Assembly (NCBI GenBank): GCA_964446115.1
Contig: CAYUNE010000043.1
Coordinates: forward strand, 62,001 to 126,000
DNA from: CAYUNE01 sp964446115
GTDB taxonomy: Bacteria; Desulfobacterota; Desulfobulbia; Desulfobulbales; Desulfobulbaceae
Direction of reading: 5' to 3'
Length of the DNA stretch: 64,000 nucleotides
Under the pieces are notes generated by a model. The model searched no databases. It saw only the letters and a list, made by a program, of their open reading frames with translations, and was not told the DNA's origin. This document shows, one piece after another, positions 44,041-53,215 of the stretch; positions within the stretch are counted from its first letter, which is position 1, and each line of letters opens with the position of its first letter. The translations under genes and the position numbers were made by a program.

Positions 44041-45363
44041 ATGACCGGTAAAGACAAAACCAAACAACTTCGTATTCTGTCGCAATCCGTCCTCCTGGAA
44101 GAGGCCCGGACCCCCTATCTGGTTCGCACCACCATGCTGATCATCTGTCTGGCTTTCGTCGGCTTCGTGTTCTGGGCACATGTGACTCCCATCAAGGAGA
44201 TGGCCCGCACAACAGGGGCGATCATCCCCTCGGGTCACGTCCAGACAATCCAGCATCTTGAAGGAGGGGTGGTTGCGGAGATCCTCGTCAAAGATGACGA
44301 CATGGTCGAAAAGGGCCAGACTCTGCTGCGTCTCAAGGGGGATGCGGTGAAAAGCGATCATCAGCGGTTGCAGACAAAGCTGACCATGCTGCAGCTCCGG
44401 GCGGCCCGCCTTCGCTCCTTTCTCTCCGGAGAATCCGCTGACCTTGAAAAATTCGCCGGGGAACACGCCGCTGTTGCCGGTACCCAGGATGAAATTCTCC
44501 AGGGTATGGTCGAGGCCCAGAAACGGGAACAGGAGGTGCTGACCAGGCAGCTTGACCAGAAACGGGAACAGCTCAAGATTCTGCGCAGTGAAATGGTGAC
44601 CACCAAGGCCGGTCTGAAAATCGCCGCAGCGGGTTTTGCAACCCAGGAAAAGCTTTACCGGGAGCATCTGATCCCGGAATCCACCTATCTGACGGCGCTC
44701 AAGGAAAAAAACAGCCTGGAGGGCAAAGTGAGTACCTTGCAGCTCCAGATTGCTCAGGCGCGCCAGACAATCAAGGAATATGAATGGCGACTGAAGTCCA
44801 TGGTGTCGGCCACCCGGGACGATGCCCTGCAGCAGCTCGGCAATATCAAGACCGAAATCGCCGAAAACCGTGAACTGCTGCATAAACTGGAAAAACAGAT
44901 CCGGCACCTGGAAATCCGTTCCCCGGTCAGCGGTGTCGTCAAGGGGCTAAACGTCCATACCATCGGCGCGGTGATTCAACCTGGACGAACAATCATGGAA
45001 ATCGTTCCCACCGGCAGCGATCTTCTGGCGGAAGTCCGGATCTCTCCCAATGATATCGGTCATATCAAGACGGGATACCCGGTAACCATCAAGGTGACAT
45101 CCTATGATTTCTCCCGCTACGGCTCAATCAACGGCAGGGTGTCCGGTCTCTCTGCGACCACCTTTACCGGTGAACACGGGTCCGCCTATTACAAGGGCAT
45201 CATTGCCCTGGAAAAGAACTACCTGGGAAACAATCCCTCCCAGAACCTGATTATGCCCGGCATGATCGTCAATGCCGAAATCATCACCGGACAGAAAAGC
45301 CTGTTATCCTATCTGCTGAAACCCATCCATGTGGCCCTGACCTCGGCATTCTCGGAACGGTGA
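44041..45363 (+). CDS. HlyD-family type I secretion membrane-fusion protein
   Basis: 440 residues: a cytoplasmic N-terminus, one membrane helix (TMLIICLAFVGFVFWAHV), the first lipoyl half (GHVQTIQHLEGGVVAEILVK) and a long coiled coil (about 100-275). The second lipoyl half follows (LEIRSPVSGVVKGLNVHTIG), then the beta-barrel, with the C-terminal IMPGMIVNAEIITGQKSLLS that is the HlyD hallmark. It links the ABC pair to the TolC-like channel encoded at 53.2 kb. It is 35 bases after the ABC gene, in the same operon. Confidence 0.93.
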   Translation: MTGKDKTKQLRILSQSVLLEEARTPYLVRTTMLIICLAFVGFVFWAHVTPIKEMARTTGAIIPSGHVQTIQHLEGGVVAEILVKDDDMVEKGQTLLRLKGDAVKSDHQRLQTKLTMLQLRAARLRSFLSGESADLEKFAGEHAAVAGTQDEILQGMVEAQKREQEVLTRQLDQKREQLKILRSEMVTTKAGLKIAAAGFATQEKLYREHLIPESTYLTALKEKNSLEGKVSTLQLQIAQARQTIKEYEWRLKSMVSATRDDALQQLGNIKTEIAENRELLHKLEKQIRHLEIRSPVSGVVKGLNVHTIGAVIQPGRTIMEIVPTGSDLLAEVRISPNDIGHIKTGYPVTIKVTSYDFSRYGSINGRVSGLSATTFTGEHGSAYYKGIIALEKNYLGNNPSQNLIMPGMIVNAEIITGQKSLLSYLLKPIHVALTSAFSER

Positions 45364-45405
45364 ACCCTTCCCGCATAACCTAAAAACACAGGAGACTTCC
45401 GCAAC

Positions 45406-46380
45406 ATGACGACACTACCCCCCAACTCCGATATCGATGGTGTATTGGCCCTGCAGCCCCATATTTTGGTGGTCGATGACAACCGGACGGTTTTGCATAT
45501 GCTGTCAAGTCTGCTGGAAAAAGAAAACTACCTGATCACCCGGGCAAGCAACGGCAGGGAGGCCATGGATATCCTCCTTGCCCATGAAAAACCCATCGAC
45601 GTCATCCTTCTGGATCGTCTGATGCCCGTCATGGACGGCATGGAGGTTATCAATGCCGTGCAGATGGACGAAGGCCTGAAAAACATCCCCATCATCATGC
45701 AGACCGCGGCGGACAAGCCGGAGGAAATCAGCGAAGGGATCAAGGCCGGGGTCTTTTACTATCTCACCAAGCCCATCGAACGCAAGATGTTGCTGTCGGT
45801 GGTTTCAGCCGCGGTCAAGCAGGTTGAACAGCACCGCCAGCTGCGGAGCGAGATGCTGCGGCACCATATGAGTTTCGGACTCATCGATGTGGTCAAGTGT
45901 ACGTTTAAAAACCTTGATGAGGCGGAAAATCTCTCTTCGTTTCTGGCCAACTGCTTCCCGGATCCGGAGCGTGCCCTCTCGGGTATTTCCGAACTGCTGA
46001 TCAATGCCGTCGAACACGGCAACCTCGGCATCAGCTATGATCAGAAAACCGAGCTGCTGGAAGAAAACAGCTGGCGAACGACAATTACCGAGATGCTCGC
46101 CGCCCCGGAACATGTGGACAAGCAGGTGGTGGTGATCTTCGAAAAGAAAAACAATACCTGCTATCTCCAGATTACGGATCAGGGAGATGGATTTAACTGG
46201 AAGCAATTTCTGGAATTCGATCCATCGCGGGCCTCCCACAATCACGGTCGCGGCATTGCCATGGCAAACATGATCGCCTTCGACAAGGTTGTCTACAACG
46301 AGAAAGGCAACCAGGTAACCGCGGTCATGCAGGCCCGGAAGCCGGATGATCCCGATGGCGATGATGAATACTGGACATAG
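45406..46380 (+). CDS. Response regulator with C-terminal HATPase domain
   Basis: 324 residues. The receiver domain reads ILVVDDNRTVL, VILLDRLMPVMDG (phospho-acceptor Asp) and YYLTKPIERKM. After a linker comes an HATPase_c_2 (anti-sigma kinase type) domain: ALSGISELLINAVEHGNLGI for the N-box, ITDQGDGFNWKQF for G1 and NHGRGIAMANMIAFDKVVYN for G2. There is no dimerisation/His motif, so it resembles RsbW/SpoIIAB-type switches under receiver control. It is 42 bases after the HlyD gene and so probably co-transcribed; it may tune expression or output of the secretion system. The target is unknown. Confidence 0.88.
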   Translation: MTTLPPNSDIDGVLALQPHILVVDDNRTVLHMLSSLLEKENYLITRASNGREAMDILLAHEKPIDVILLDRLMPVMDGMEVINAVQMDEGLKNIPIIMQTAADKPEEISEGIKAGVFYYLTKPIERKMLLSVVSAAVKQVEQHRQLRSEMLRHHMSFGLIDVVKCTFKNLDEAENLSSFLANCFPDPERALSGISELLINAVEHGNLGISYDQKTELLEENSWRTTITEMLAAPEHVDKQVVVIFEKKNNTCYLQITDQGDGFNWKQFLEFDPSRASHNHGRGIAMANMIAFDKVVYNEKGNQVTAVMQARKPDDPDGDDEYWT

Positions 46381-46391
46381 CCCGGGCTCGT

Positions 46392-46455
46392 CCATATCCC
46401 CGTTATGCGGCCGGGAGAAATTTACTTAAAGATGCGGTACCTGTGATCATTATAC
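46392..46455 (-). repeat. Dispersed palindromic repeat, copy 4 (half)
   Basis: On the minus strand: ATAATGATCACAGG, TACCGCATCTTTAAG, TCTCCCGGCCGCATAACGGG and GATATGG. This is the left arm and loop of the repeat without the right arm. It joins the large hairpin at 46455 directly. Confidence 0.65.
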
Positions 46456-46509
46456 GGGAAACAAGCATCCGGTCCGTCTTGCCGGGACGGACCGGCTGCT
46501 TGTTTCCCG
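46455..46509. terminator. Long hairpin after the secretion operon
   Basis: A 24-bp stem with one mismatch (CGGGAAACAAGCA-T-CCGGTCCGTC against GACGGACCGG-C-TGCTTGTTTCCCG) and a 7-base loop. It stands 75 bases after the REC-HATPase gene. There is no clear T-tract, so it may be an intrinsic terminator variant, an mRNA-stabilising structure or the hairpin part of repeat copy 4. Confidence 0.55.
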
Positions 46510-46712
46510 GCTCACCGGATACCATAAAATTCAATTTTGTAATTCAAATTTCGCCGATCCCCCCACCCCCTGTTCCCCTTCGATCCGTTTCATTCCATTA
46601 ACCAGCCGCAATCTCAGATTTTTTCAAAAACGGCTTCCCCGGGCCCGGCAATTGCTTCGGATAATGCCCAGAGGCGATGTGCAATCGTTATCCACCAATG
46701 GGAGGAACCGCC

Positions 46713-46877
46713 ATGAAAATCACCAACTACAGATTTGTCTGGGTGCTGCTGGGCCTCGGGCGCTACTACGAGGGACACAGGGCCACGATCCAATGCGGTA
46801 AAAAAATTTGCCGGGTTATGGGCAGACGGCACAGCAGGGGACAGCTGGAATTTTCCTACCAGAAAGCCGGAGGCTGA
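46713..46877 (+). CDS. Possible small basic protein
   Basis: 54 residues from an ATG with GGAGG seven bases upstream. The product starts MKITNYRFVWVLLGLGRYYE and is rich in Arg/Lys and Gly, with two Cys (QCGKKIC). No family is recognised. The good ribosome-binding site is the main evidence; it stands alone in a long gap ahead of the adhesin gene. Confidence 0.4.
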   Translation: MKITNYRFVWVLLGLGRYYEGHRATIQCGKKICRVMGRRHSRGQLEFSYQKAGG

Positions 46878-47029
46878 GCCTTCAGGCCACAGTCCCCGGT
46901 GCGGCAGAATCATTCAGGCGCTTCCGGCCTCTGACAGTCACGCCGTGTGAACGTTGGAATCGGCAAAACAGGGAAGGACGGTGATTACGTGATGGTAATC
47001 AAACATACGAATTCACCATAGCTCTTCCC

Positions 47030-47059
47030 TTCACCTGGGGAGACACATACAGTTAATAT
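47030..47059 (+). promoter_or_regulatory. Candidate promoter for the adhesin gene
   Basis: TTCACC, 18 bases, TAATAT, followed by a 130-base leader. The -10 is good and the -35 weak. Confidence 0.35.
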
Positions 47060-47188
47060 TTTGATTTACCTAGGTTTTTATTTTTCTTCTCTTCATGGCC
47101 CATACATTGCTTTCTCTTTGAGGGAAAACAACAGGCAAGCGGACAAAGTCCCTGCAAGTAAGGGGCATAGACCATGTAAGGAATAGAC

Positions 47189-50100
47189 ATGACTGACAAC
47201 GGTAATTCTCCGACGCAAAGACCGGAAAATCTCAAAACGGATTCCCACCACGAAATATCGGCCGAATGGCTGAATATTCAGGGAGGAGACCAGGATGGCG
47301 AGGCCCTGAAGGCCAAATCCTGGGCAGCGAAAAGCGGAAAGGCCATTGACTCTTCTTCCCTGGGAAACGTTCACCTGGGTTCGAGCACCATTGAAGAAAA
47401 TCTGGGCACTCGCCGGGAGGAGACATCTTCACCGCTTCCACCCGAGTCTCTGGAGCAATCTTCGGTCGATCACCCCCATCCTGTCCGACGACACGGTGAA
47501 GAACAACCCACCGTTGCAGAACATGAAACCGAGCCTCCGGAATCGGTAACCACCATCCAGGCGGCTGCCATGGCCTCCCGGGACGGCCACTTCCAAAATG
47601 AGGACAAGAGCCACCCGGCCGAAAAGATTGAAGTGCTCCGGCCGGAATCCTTGCAGGCGGAGCAGGGAGCGGATCCCGCATGGAATCCCGCCTCGCCGCG
47701 CAGATCAAAACACCGGCCGGATACGACGGATACGGCCACCGCCGATTCTTCCTCTCCCCCTGTTGCTCCGGCGGCAACCGGAGCGGCACCGGAACAACCG
47801 CAACAGGTCGATAGCGCGAAAAGCGAAGAGACAAGCAGGCCGCTTCCGCCAAAAGACTCTCCGGAAGAAGAATCCGCGCCGGCCGATCCGGAGACGGCAG
47901 AGTCCAGCACTCCCCGGCAATGGGATTCCCCTCCCCCGTCACAACCCGAAGTACAGATGGATGCCGCCGCCTCAGCCCCGGAATTACGGATCAATCCTGC
48001 ATCCGGAGATGAGGACGGCGATATCGCACTGCATATAGATGTTCGGCTCACCGACAGGGACGGCTCGGAAACCCTCGGGGAAATCAATATCAGCGGCCTT
48101 CCAGAAGGCGCGGTTCTGTCCGCCGGTACCCGCAACAACGACGGCTCCTGGTCACTGTCGCCCGGCGACCTGGAAGGATTGACCATGACTCCTCCGGCGG
48201 ATTTTAATGACGATTTCAACCTGCGCGTCACCGCCACCTCCGTGGAACAAAACGGTGATACGGCATTAACCTCTGCGGAGCTGCCGGTAACTGTCAATCC
48301 GGTTGAAGATGCGGCGGAAATATCAGGAGACCTGGGCGGTTCAACCACTGAAGATGACGCCGGTCCGGTCACCGGCCACCTGCAGGTCGAAGACCCGGAT
48401 AGGGGTGAATCATCATTTACGGCAGGCAGCATCGACGGTCGGTACGGTGTCCTGGAGATTTCCGAAGACGGTACCTGGAACTACACCCCCGACCGCCAAT
48501 CGGATAAAATCCAGTCGCTTGGTGAGGGTGAACAGCTCCAGGATGTTATCACAATCCACACCGCGGACGGCACCGAAGAGCAGATCACCATCACCATCAA
48601 CGGCCGGGACGATGCCGAAGTCGTCAGCGGCCGGGTCAGCGGAAATGTTACCGAGGATACGGATGATCTCCTCAGCGTCTCGGGCAGCATCAGCGTCGAG
48701 GATATCGATAATCCCGATGCCGCAATAGCCCCGCAGAGCATCGATGGATCCTACGGCAATCTCACCATCGATGGCGAGGGAAACTGGGAATATACGGCGG
48801 ACAACAACCAGGATGCCGTTCAACAGCTGGGTGAAGGTGATCAGCTCACCGAGAGCTTTAGCGTCAGCACGGTTGACGGCACCCGGCAGGAGATCACCAT
48901 CACCATCAACGGTACCAATGACGGGCCGGTAGCCGCCGATGACGCAGGCGGGGAGCAACTGACAACGGATGAGGACAGTGCCCTCACCATCACACCGCAA
49001 ACTCTGCTGGCCAACGATACCGATATCGATGGCAACGATTTGTCGATCACCGCTGTATCGTCGGATGTCGTCGATGCAGACGGTCGGGTTATGGGCAGTG
49101 CAGTTCTGGATGATGACGGCAATATCGTCTTTACTCCCAACGACAGGCTGGATTCTCTTGCCGAGGGTGAAACCGAAGAGGTACATTTCAGTTACACGCT
49201 CAGCGATGGAAACGGCACAACCGACAGTGGAAACGTCACCCTGAAAATTCAGGGAACAAACGACGAGGTCGGCTTGGTGATCGATCAGGATGTCCGGGAA
49301 AACATCGTCCTTGAAAACGCCGAAAACGGTACGGAAATTCATATTACAGGATTGGCTGCGGATGCGGATGGGGATGCAATTACCTACTCGCTGGTCGACA
49401 GCAACGGTAAAGAGGTTACCGATGGGCCCTTTGCCGTTGATGAAAAAACAGGTGCCGTGACTGTAAACGACCGCTCCCAGATCGATTTCGAAAGTGCGGC
49501 CAGTCACGACCTGACCATTAGGGCCACCAGCGAAGACGGTTCCACCAGTGATTCCACCTTTCAGGTGCAGGTCAAAGATGTGGAGCTGGTTAAAATTACT
49601 GATCTCGGCGGCGATGAAAACGGCATACCGGTAACCTTCAAACTGACCGGTGACCATTACGATCCGGCCGACAACCAAGATGTGGGGGCAGGATCTCCAA
49701 AGTATCAGATCCTCGTCAACGGAGAATATGTGACCGTGGATGGTCGCGATGTCTTTACCGTGGAGGCAAACCGGTCTCACGTCGTTCAGACGGATCAAGA
49801 TATCGACAACAACGGCTCCGCTGATCAGATCATGGTCCACAACGGTAACGATTACGAGCTGGTCACTTTCAAGGTGCCGCCGGGAACGGATATACAATCG
49901 GTCAGTATCCAGTTCGTCAACAATGCCTCGGATGGAACTGATGATCGGGATGGCGACGGAGTGTTCGGGGAAGACCGTAACCTGGTGGTGGACAATCTCA
50001 ACATCGGCGGCAAAGTCAACGAAGACGGCTCCATCAACGGCGGTGTTACCCTGGAGGCGGAGGATGCTTCAGTCAGCCGGTATCTGGCTGCCAATGGCAC

Positions 50101-52936
50101 GGATGTATCGGGTACGGAGACAATGTCGTGGCAGGGAACCATGTCCTTTTATCCGGATGGAGTCCCGGATAATGTGGAAGAGCTTTTCACCGAAGGCAGC
50201 GACAACGTCATTCTGGAGAACTCTGACCCCCGCTATGGAGAGGAAAAAATATATGACGCCTTGGACGGTAACGATATGGTTATCGGCGGTAAAGCGGATG
50301 ATCATATCCGTGGCGGCCGTGGCAACGACAGGCTGGGCGGCGGCGACGGCGACGATACCTTTCATGTCAGCGGCAGTGAAGACGGGTACGACATGGTCCA
50401 GGGCGGCAATGGAATCGACCGTATTCTGGGAAGCGACGGGGATGACGTTATCGGTCTTGACTCCTACAGCGGACAAAATACCGTCGAAATCATCGATGGT
50501 GGAGGCGGCGACAACGTCATTCAGGGGTCAGCCAAGGCCAACCTTGACTTCTCACATACAGAACTGAAAAATATCCGGGAAATCCGGGGAGGAGAGGGAG
50601 ACAACAGAATTATCGGATCCCGAGGAAACGACAACATCTCCGGTGGTGAGGGCAATGATACTCTCTACGGCGGCACCGGTAATGACTCCATAAGCGGTGG
50701 CGCGGGCAACGACAACATCAGGGTCGGCGGTGACAAGGAGGTGGACAAGGTCGATGCCGGCCAAGGTGATGACTACATCTACGCCGGAGGGAACGACGTT
50801 ATCGACGGCGGAGAGGGCAACGATACCCTGGATGCCAGGCACGCCACCCTCTCGGATGACGGTACAGGTCTCAAGGCCGAGAATATCCACAACGTTGAAA
50901 ACGTCTACGGTTCAAAATATGACGACCAGGTCAAGGGTGGAGAGGGAAAAAATCGCCTCTACGGATACGGCGGTGACGACACCCTGGACGGTGGTGCAGG
51001 TAACGATGACATCCGCGGCGGAGAAGGAGATGACATACTCATAGGCGGAGAGGGCAACGATTACATTGCGGGCGGCAGTGGCGATGACATCATTGACGCT
51101 GGTGACGGTAACGATATTGTCGTCTTCAGCGGTAAACAGGAAGAATATAACATCGTCAAGAATGAAAACGGCTCATATACGGTACAGGATACGGTGGAGG
51201 GAAGAGACGGCGACGACATTGTCATGGATGCGGAAAGGTTCCGTTTTGTAGACGGCACCGTCGATGCCGGGGACCTCACCCTGGCCGCCAAACTCATTGA
51301 CGGAGCCGTTGAGGGGGTTGAATATACCACCAGCTCCGGCCTCCATGGTTTCACCGACGAAGACGGCGGTTTCCGCTTCAAGGAAGGCGACGAGGTGACA
51401 TTCAAAATCGGCGGTGTAACTCTGGGCGTGGCCACTGCCGAAGATGTATCAACCGGGAAAACCTTTCTCCAGGATGTCGCCGACGTCGACAGGACCGACC
51501 TCAATGATGAATACCTGGAAAACATGGCCACCTTCCTCCAATCACTGGATGAAAACGGCAACGCCTATGACGGAATAGCCATCACCGATGAAATCAGGGA
51601 ATCCCTGGCAGATGTGGATATCGACCTGCGAACCGCTTCGGAGGAAGATGTCAAACAGCTTGTCAATAAAACCGGGAAAACGTATGTCAGTGAAGACAAG
51701 GCCATGGAGCATGTGGAAGACATGCTTGTGGAACATACGGATCTCGACCATGACGATTTTGAAGAGCACGTTGATGACAACGTCATGATAACAACACAAA
51801 GACAGCGACAAGGCAATGACAGGAACCAGGCAACGATTGTCGCCTCAACCGTGGATGATATTTCTGCCGTAGAGTCATCCTCCTCCGGCCATGGCAGTGG
51901 GGATTTGCAGCTGGATGTACCTTCCGTCGATCTGGTAACAGAACACTCTTCCCACACACTCCATTCCCGACCGGAAGATACGGATTCAGATCAGCCGGCA
52001 GGAGAATCGGCAGGGGTCTTGTCACAGGATAATGCAGACGGAGCGGATGGCCCATCCTCCGGCACGGCAATGGAGCAGGTAACGGATGTTTTGGGCCGGG
52101 ATGAACTGACCGATATGGGAGATCTTCCCAGGGTTGATCTTGCCGCCGACGATAAAGAGGCTGAATCCGCCGATGCCGGCCGGGAACAGACGGGGACTGC
52201 CACCGCTTCGGGCCATTCTTCCGCCGGCCACGACAAACAGCCCCGGACCGTCGATCAATCCGGCCAACAGGAGGAAAGCCCAACAAAGGAAACTGCGGCC
52301 GGAGAAGATCAGGCCTCCGAAACCAGTACAGGCCGGGAGCAGGGCGATTCACCGATGCTCAACGATTCCGAGCGGGAAAAGGAGGGGGCCCCTGCCTCCG
52401 ATAATGCCTCCGAAGGAGCTGGTCACGACGAAACCACAACCTCCCCGGGGGCCGGAGAAGAATCCGGAACGGAATTTTCTTCTGAAGAGAGCACCGATGA
52501 AGCAACAGAACAGATCTCCGCTTCCGAGGAGAACATGGTGAGCGATGAAATCGCTTCATTGGGCATCAAGGAGAGTATTGCCATCGACGACGCCCCGGAG
52601 ACCGACTCCTTTGGCCGCACCGAAGGTGAACCGGATCATGGTGCTGACCAATCCCAAAACAGCGCCGAAGATGGCCTGGATAAATTCATGGTAACGGATC
52701 ATGACACCGGTGGAAAATCCGTGGGCGGTGATATCGACCTCAGTCACTTTGAGGCTGGTGATTCCCAGCAGGGACAGGAAGAAATCCCGGCCATGGACAG
52801 CCTCGACGAAACCGGAGGCCAGGAACAGCCGGAGCAGCCGGAACCGGAGGACGCCGGCCTCGGTAGCGGTGATGCCGCCGTTCCGGAGGATCTCCATGAT
52901 CATACCCATCAACCGGAGGAGGTGGTTATTTCCTGA
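47189..52936 (+). CDS. Giant RTX/VCBS-repeat secreted adhesin with CBM60-like domain
   Basis: 1915 residues, no signal peptide, very acidic. Approximate order: 1-270 disordered Pro/Ser/Glu-rich; 370-580 two VCBS repeats (SIDGSYGNLTIDGEGNWEYT); 590-690 an Ig-like tandem module; 695-800 a cadherin-like module. At 805-950 lies a calcium-dependent carbohydrate-binding-like domain (SVSIQFVNNAS..GEDRNLVVDNLNI). RTX repeats occupy 1015-1310 (GGEGNDTLYGGTGNDSISGG and many more). A beta-sandwich and helical region spans 1365-1520, and an acidic disordered tail 1520-1915 ends in EEVVIS. It lies beside type I secretion genes, its probable exporter. AAGGA precedes the ATG. The long tail after the RTX block is unusual. 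Confidence 0.92.
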   Translation: MTDNGNSPTQRPENLKTDSHHEISAEWLNIQGGDQDGEALKAKSWAAKSGKAIDSSSLGNVHLGSSTIEENLGTRREETSSPLPPESLEQSSVDHPHPVRRHGEEQPTVAEHETEPPESVTTIQAAAMASRDGHFQNEDKSHPAEKIEVLRPESLQAEQGADPAWNPASPRRSKHRPDTTDTATADSSSPPVAPAATGAAPEQPQQVDSAKSEETSRPLPPKDSPEEESAPADPETAESSTPRQWDSPPPSQPEVQMDAAASAPELRINPASGDEDGDIALHIDVRLTDRDGSETLGEINISGLPEGAVLSAGTRNNDGSWSLSPGDLEGLTMTPPADFNDDFNLRVTATSVEQNGDTALTSAELPVTVNPVEDAAEISGDLGGSTTEDDAGPVTGHLQVEDPDRGESSFTAGSIDGRYGVLEISEDGTWNYTPDRQSDKIQSLGEGEQLQDVITIHTADGTEEQITITINGRDDAEVVSGRVSGNVTEDTDDLLSVSGSISVEDIDNPDAAIAPQSIDGSYGNLTIDGEGNWEYTADNNQDAVQQLGEGDQLTESFSVSTVDGTRQEITITINGTNDGPVAADDAGGEQLTTDEDSALTITPQTLLANDTDIDGNDLSITAVSSDVVDADGRVMGSAVLDDDGNIVFTPNDRLDSLAEGETEEVHFSYTLSDGNGTTDSGNVTLKIQGTNDEVGLVIDQDVRENIVLENAENGTEIHITGLAADADGDAITYSLVDSNGKEVTDGPFAVDEKTGAVTVNDRSQIDFESAASHDLTIRATSEDGSTSDSTFQVQVKDVELVKITDLGGDENGIPVTFKLTGDHYDPADNQDVGAGSPKYQILVNGEYVTVDGRDVFTVEANRSHVVQTDQDIDNNGSADQIMVHNGNDYELVTFKVPPGTDIQSVSIQFVNNASDGTDDRDGDGVFGEDRNLVVDNLNIGGKVNEDGSINGGVTLEAEDASVSRYLAANGTDVSGTETMSWQGTMSFYPDGVPDNVEELFTEGSDNVILENSDPRYGEEKIYDALDGNDMVIGGKADDHIRGGRGNDRLGGGDGDDTFHVSGSEDGYDMVQGGNGIDRILGSDGDDVIGLDSYSGQNTVEIIDGGGGDNVIQGSAKANLDFSHTELKNIREIRGGEGDNRIIGSRGNDNISGGEGNDTLYGGTGNDSISGGAGNDNIRVGGDKEVDKVDAGQGDDYIYAGGNDVIDGGEGNDTLDARHATLSDDGTGLKAENIHNVENVYGSKYDDQVKGGEGKNRLYGYGGDDTLDGGAGNDDIRGGEGDDILIGGEGNDYIAGGSGDDIIDAGDGNDIVVFSGKQEEYNIVKNENGSYTVQDTVEGRDGDDIVMDAERFRFVDGTVDAGDLTLAAKLIDGAVEGVEYTTSSGLHGFTDEDGGFRFKEGDEVTFKIGGVTLGVATAEDVSTGKTFLQDVADVDRTDLNDEYLENMATFLQSLDENGNAYDGIAITDEIRESLADVDIDLRTASEEDVKQLVNKTGKTYVSEDKAMEHVEDMLVEHTDLDHDDFEEHVDDNVMITTQRQRQGNDRNQATIVASTVDDISAVESSSSGHGSGDLQLDVPSVDLVTEHSSHTLHSRPEDTDSDQPAGESAGVLSQDNADGADGPSSGTAMEQVTDVLGRDELTDMGDLPRVDLAADDKEAESADAGREQTGTATASGHSSAGHDKQPRTVDQSGQQEESPTKETAAGEDQASETSTGREQGDSPMLNDSEREKEGAPASDNASEGAGHDETTTSPGAGEESGTEFSSEESTDEATEQISASEENMVSDEIASLGIKESIAIDDAPETDSFGRTEGEPDHGADQSQNSAEDGLDKFMVTDHDTGGKSVGGDIDLSHFEAGDSQQGQEEIPAMDSLDETGGQEQPEQPEPEDAGLGSGDAAVPEDLHDHTHQPEEVVIS

Positions 52937-53215
52937 GTGAAATGCTCATAGACCATGGGCGATGGTTTCCTGACAAACCGAAAATTAGACAACGGAAGAT
53001 TATTATAATACAATTGTAGTTGCGGAGAAAAACCCCTCCCCCTCTCCGGCTCCCGACCCAGTGTTAGAGACGGGCGCAGAGAGGGGGTTGTCAAGGCGCC
53101 TGTCTGCTGGAAAGTCGTATCCGCAGGGTTCAAAAATTGAAAAATTCCTTCATCGACAGGCATCAACCCCATCCAGTCGTCCATGTATCACCACATCCAC
53201 ACTTGCTGCGGCACC

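Larger units (their letters stand above)
46381..47188. other. 808-base gap between regulator and adhesin genes
   Basis: Contains repeat copy 4 (46392-46455), a large hairpin (46455-46509), a possible small gene (46713-46877) and a candidate promoter (47030-47059) for the adhesin. Bases 47060-47188 form an A/T-rich leader with a T-rich stretch and a small GGAC-AAA-GTCC hairpin at 47141-47151. The rest (46510-46712 and 46878-47029) shows nothing recognisable. Confidence 0.6.

Noticed and set aside
47118..47187. Possible c-di-GMP riboswitch in the adhesin leader (GGCAAG, GGACAAAGTCC, GCAAGTAAGG)
   Set aside because: The GCAAAGCC core and the tetraloop receptor of the GEMM-I class are not present and the region is too short; only a loose resemblance remains.
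50280..51110. Regular short repeats resembling a CRISPR array
   Set aside because: They encode in-frame Gly/Asp nonapeptides (RTX repeats) inside the adhesin gene; unit length and sequence vary and there are no spacers.
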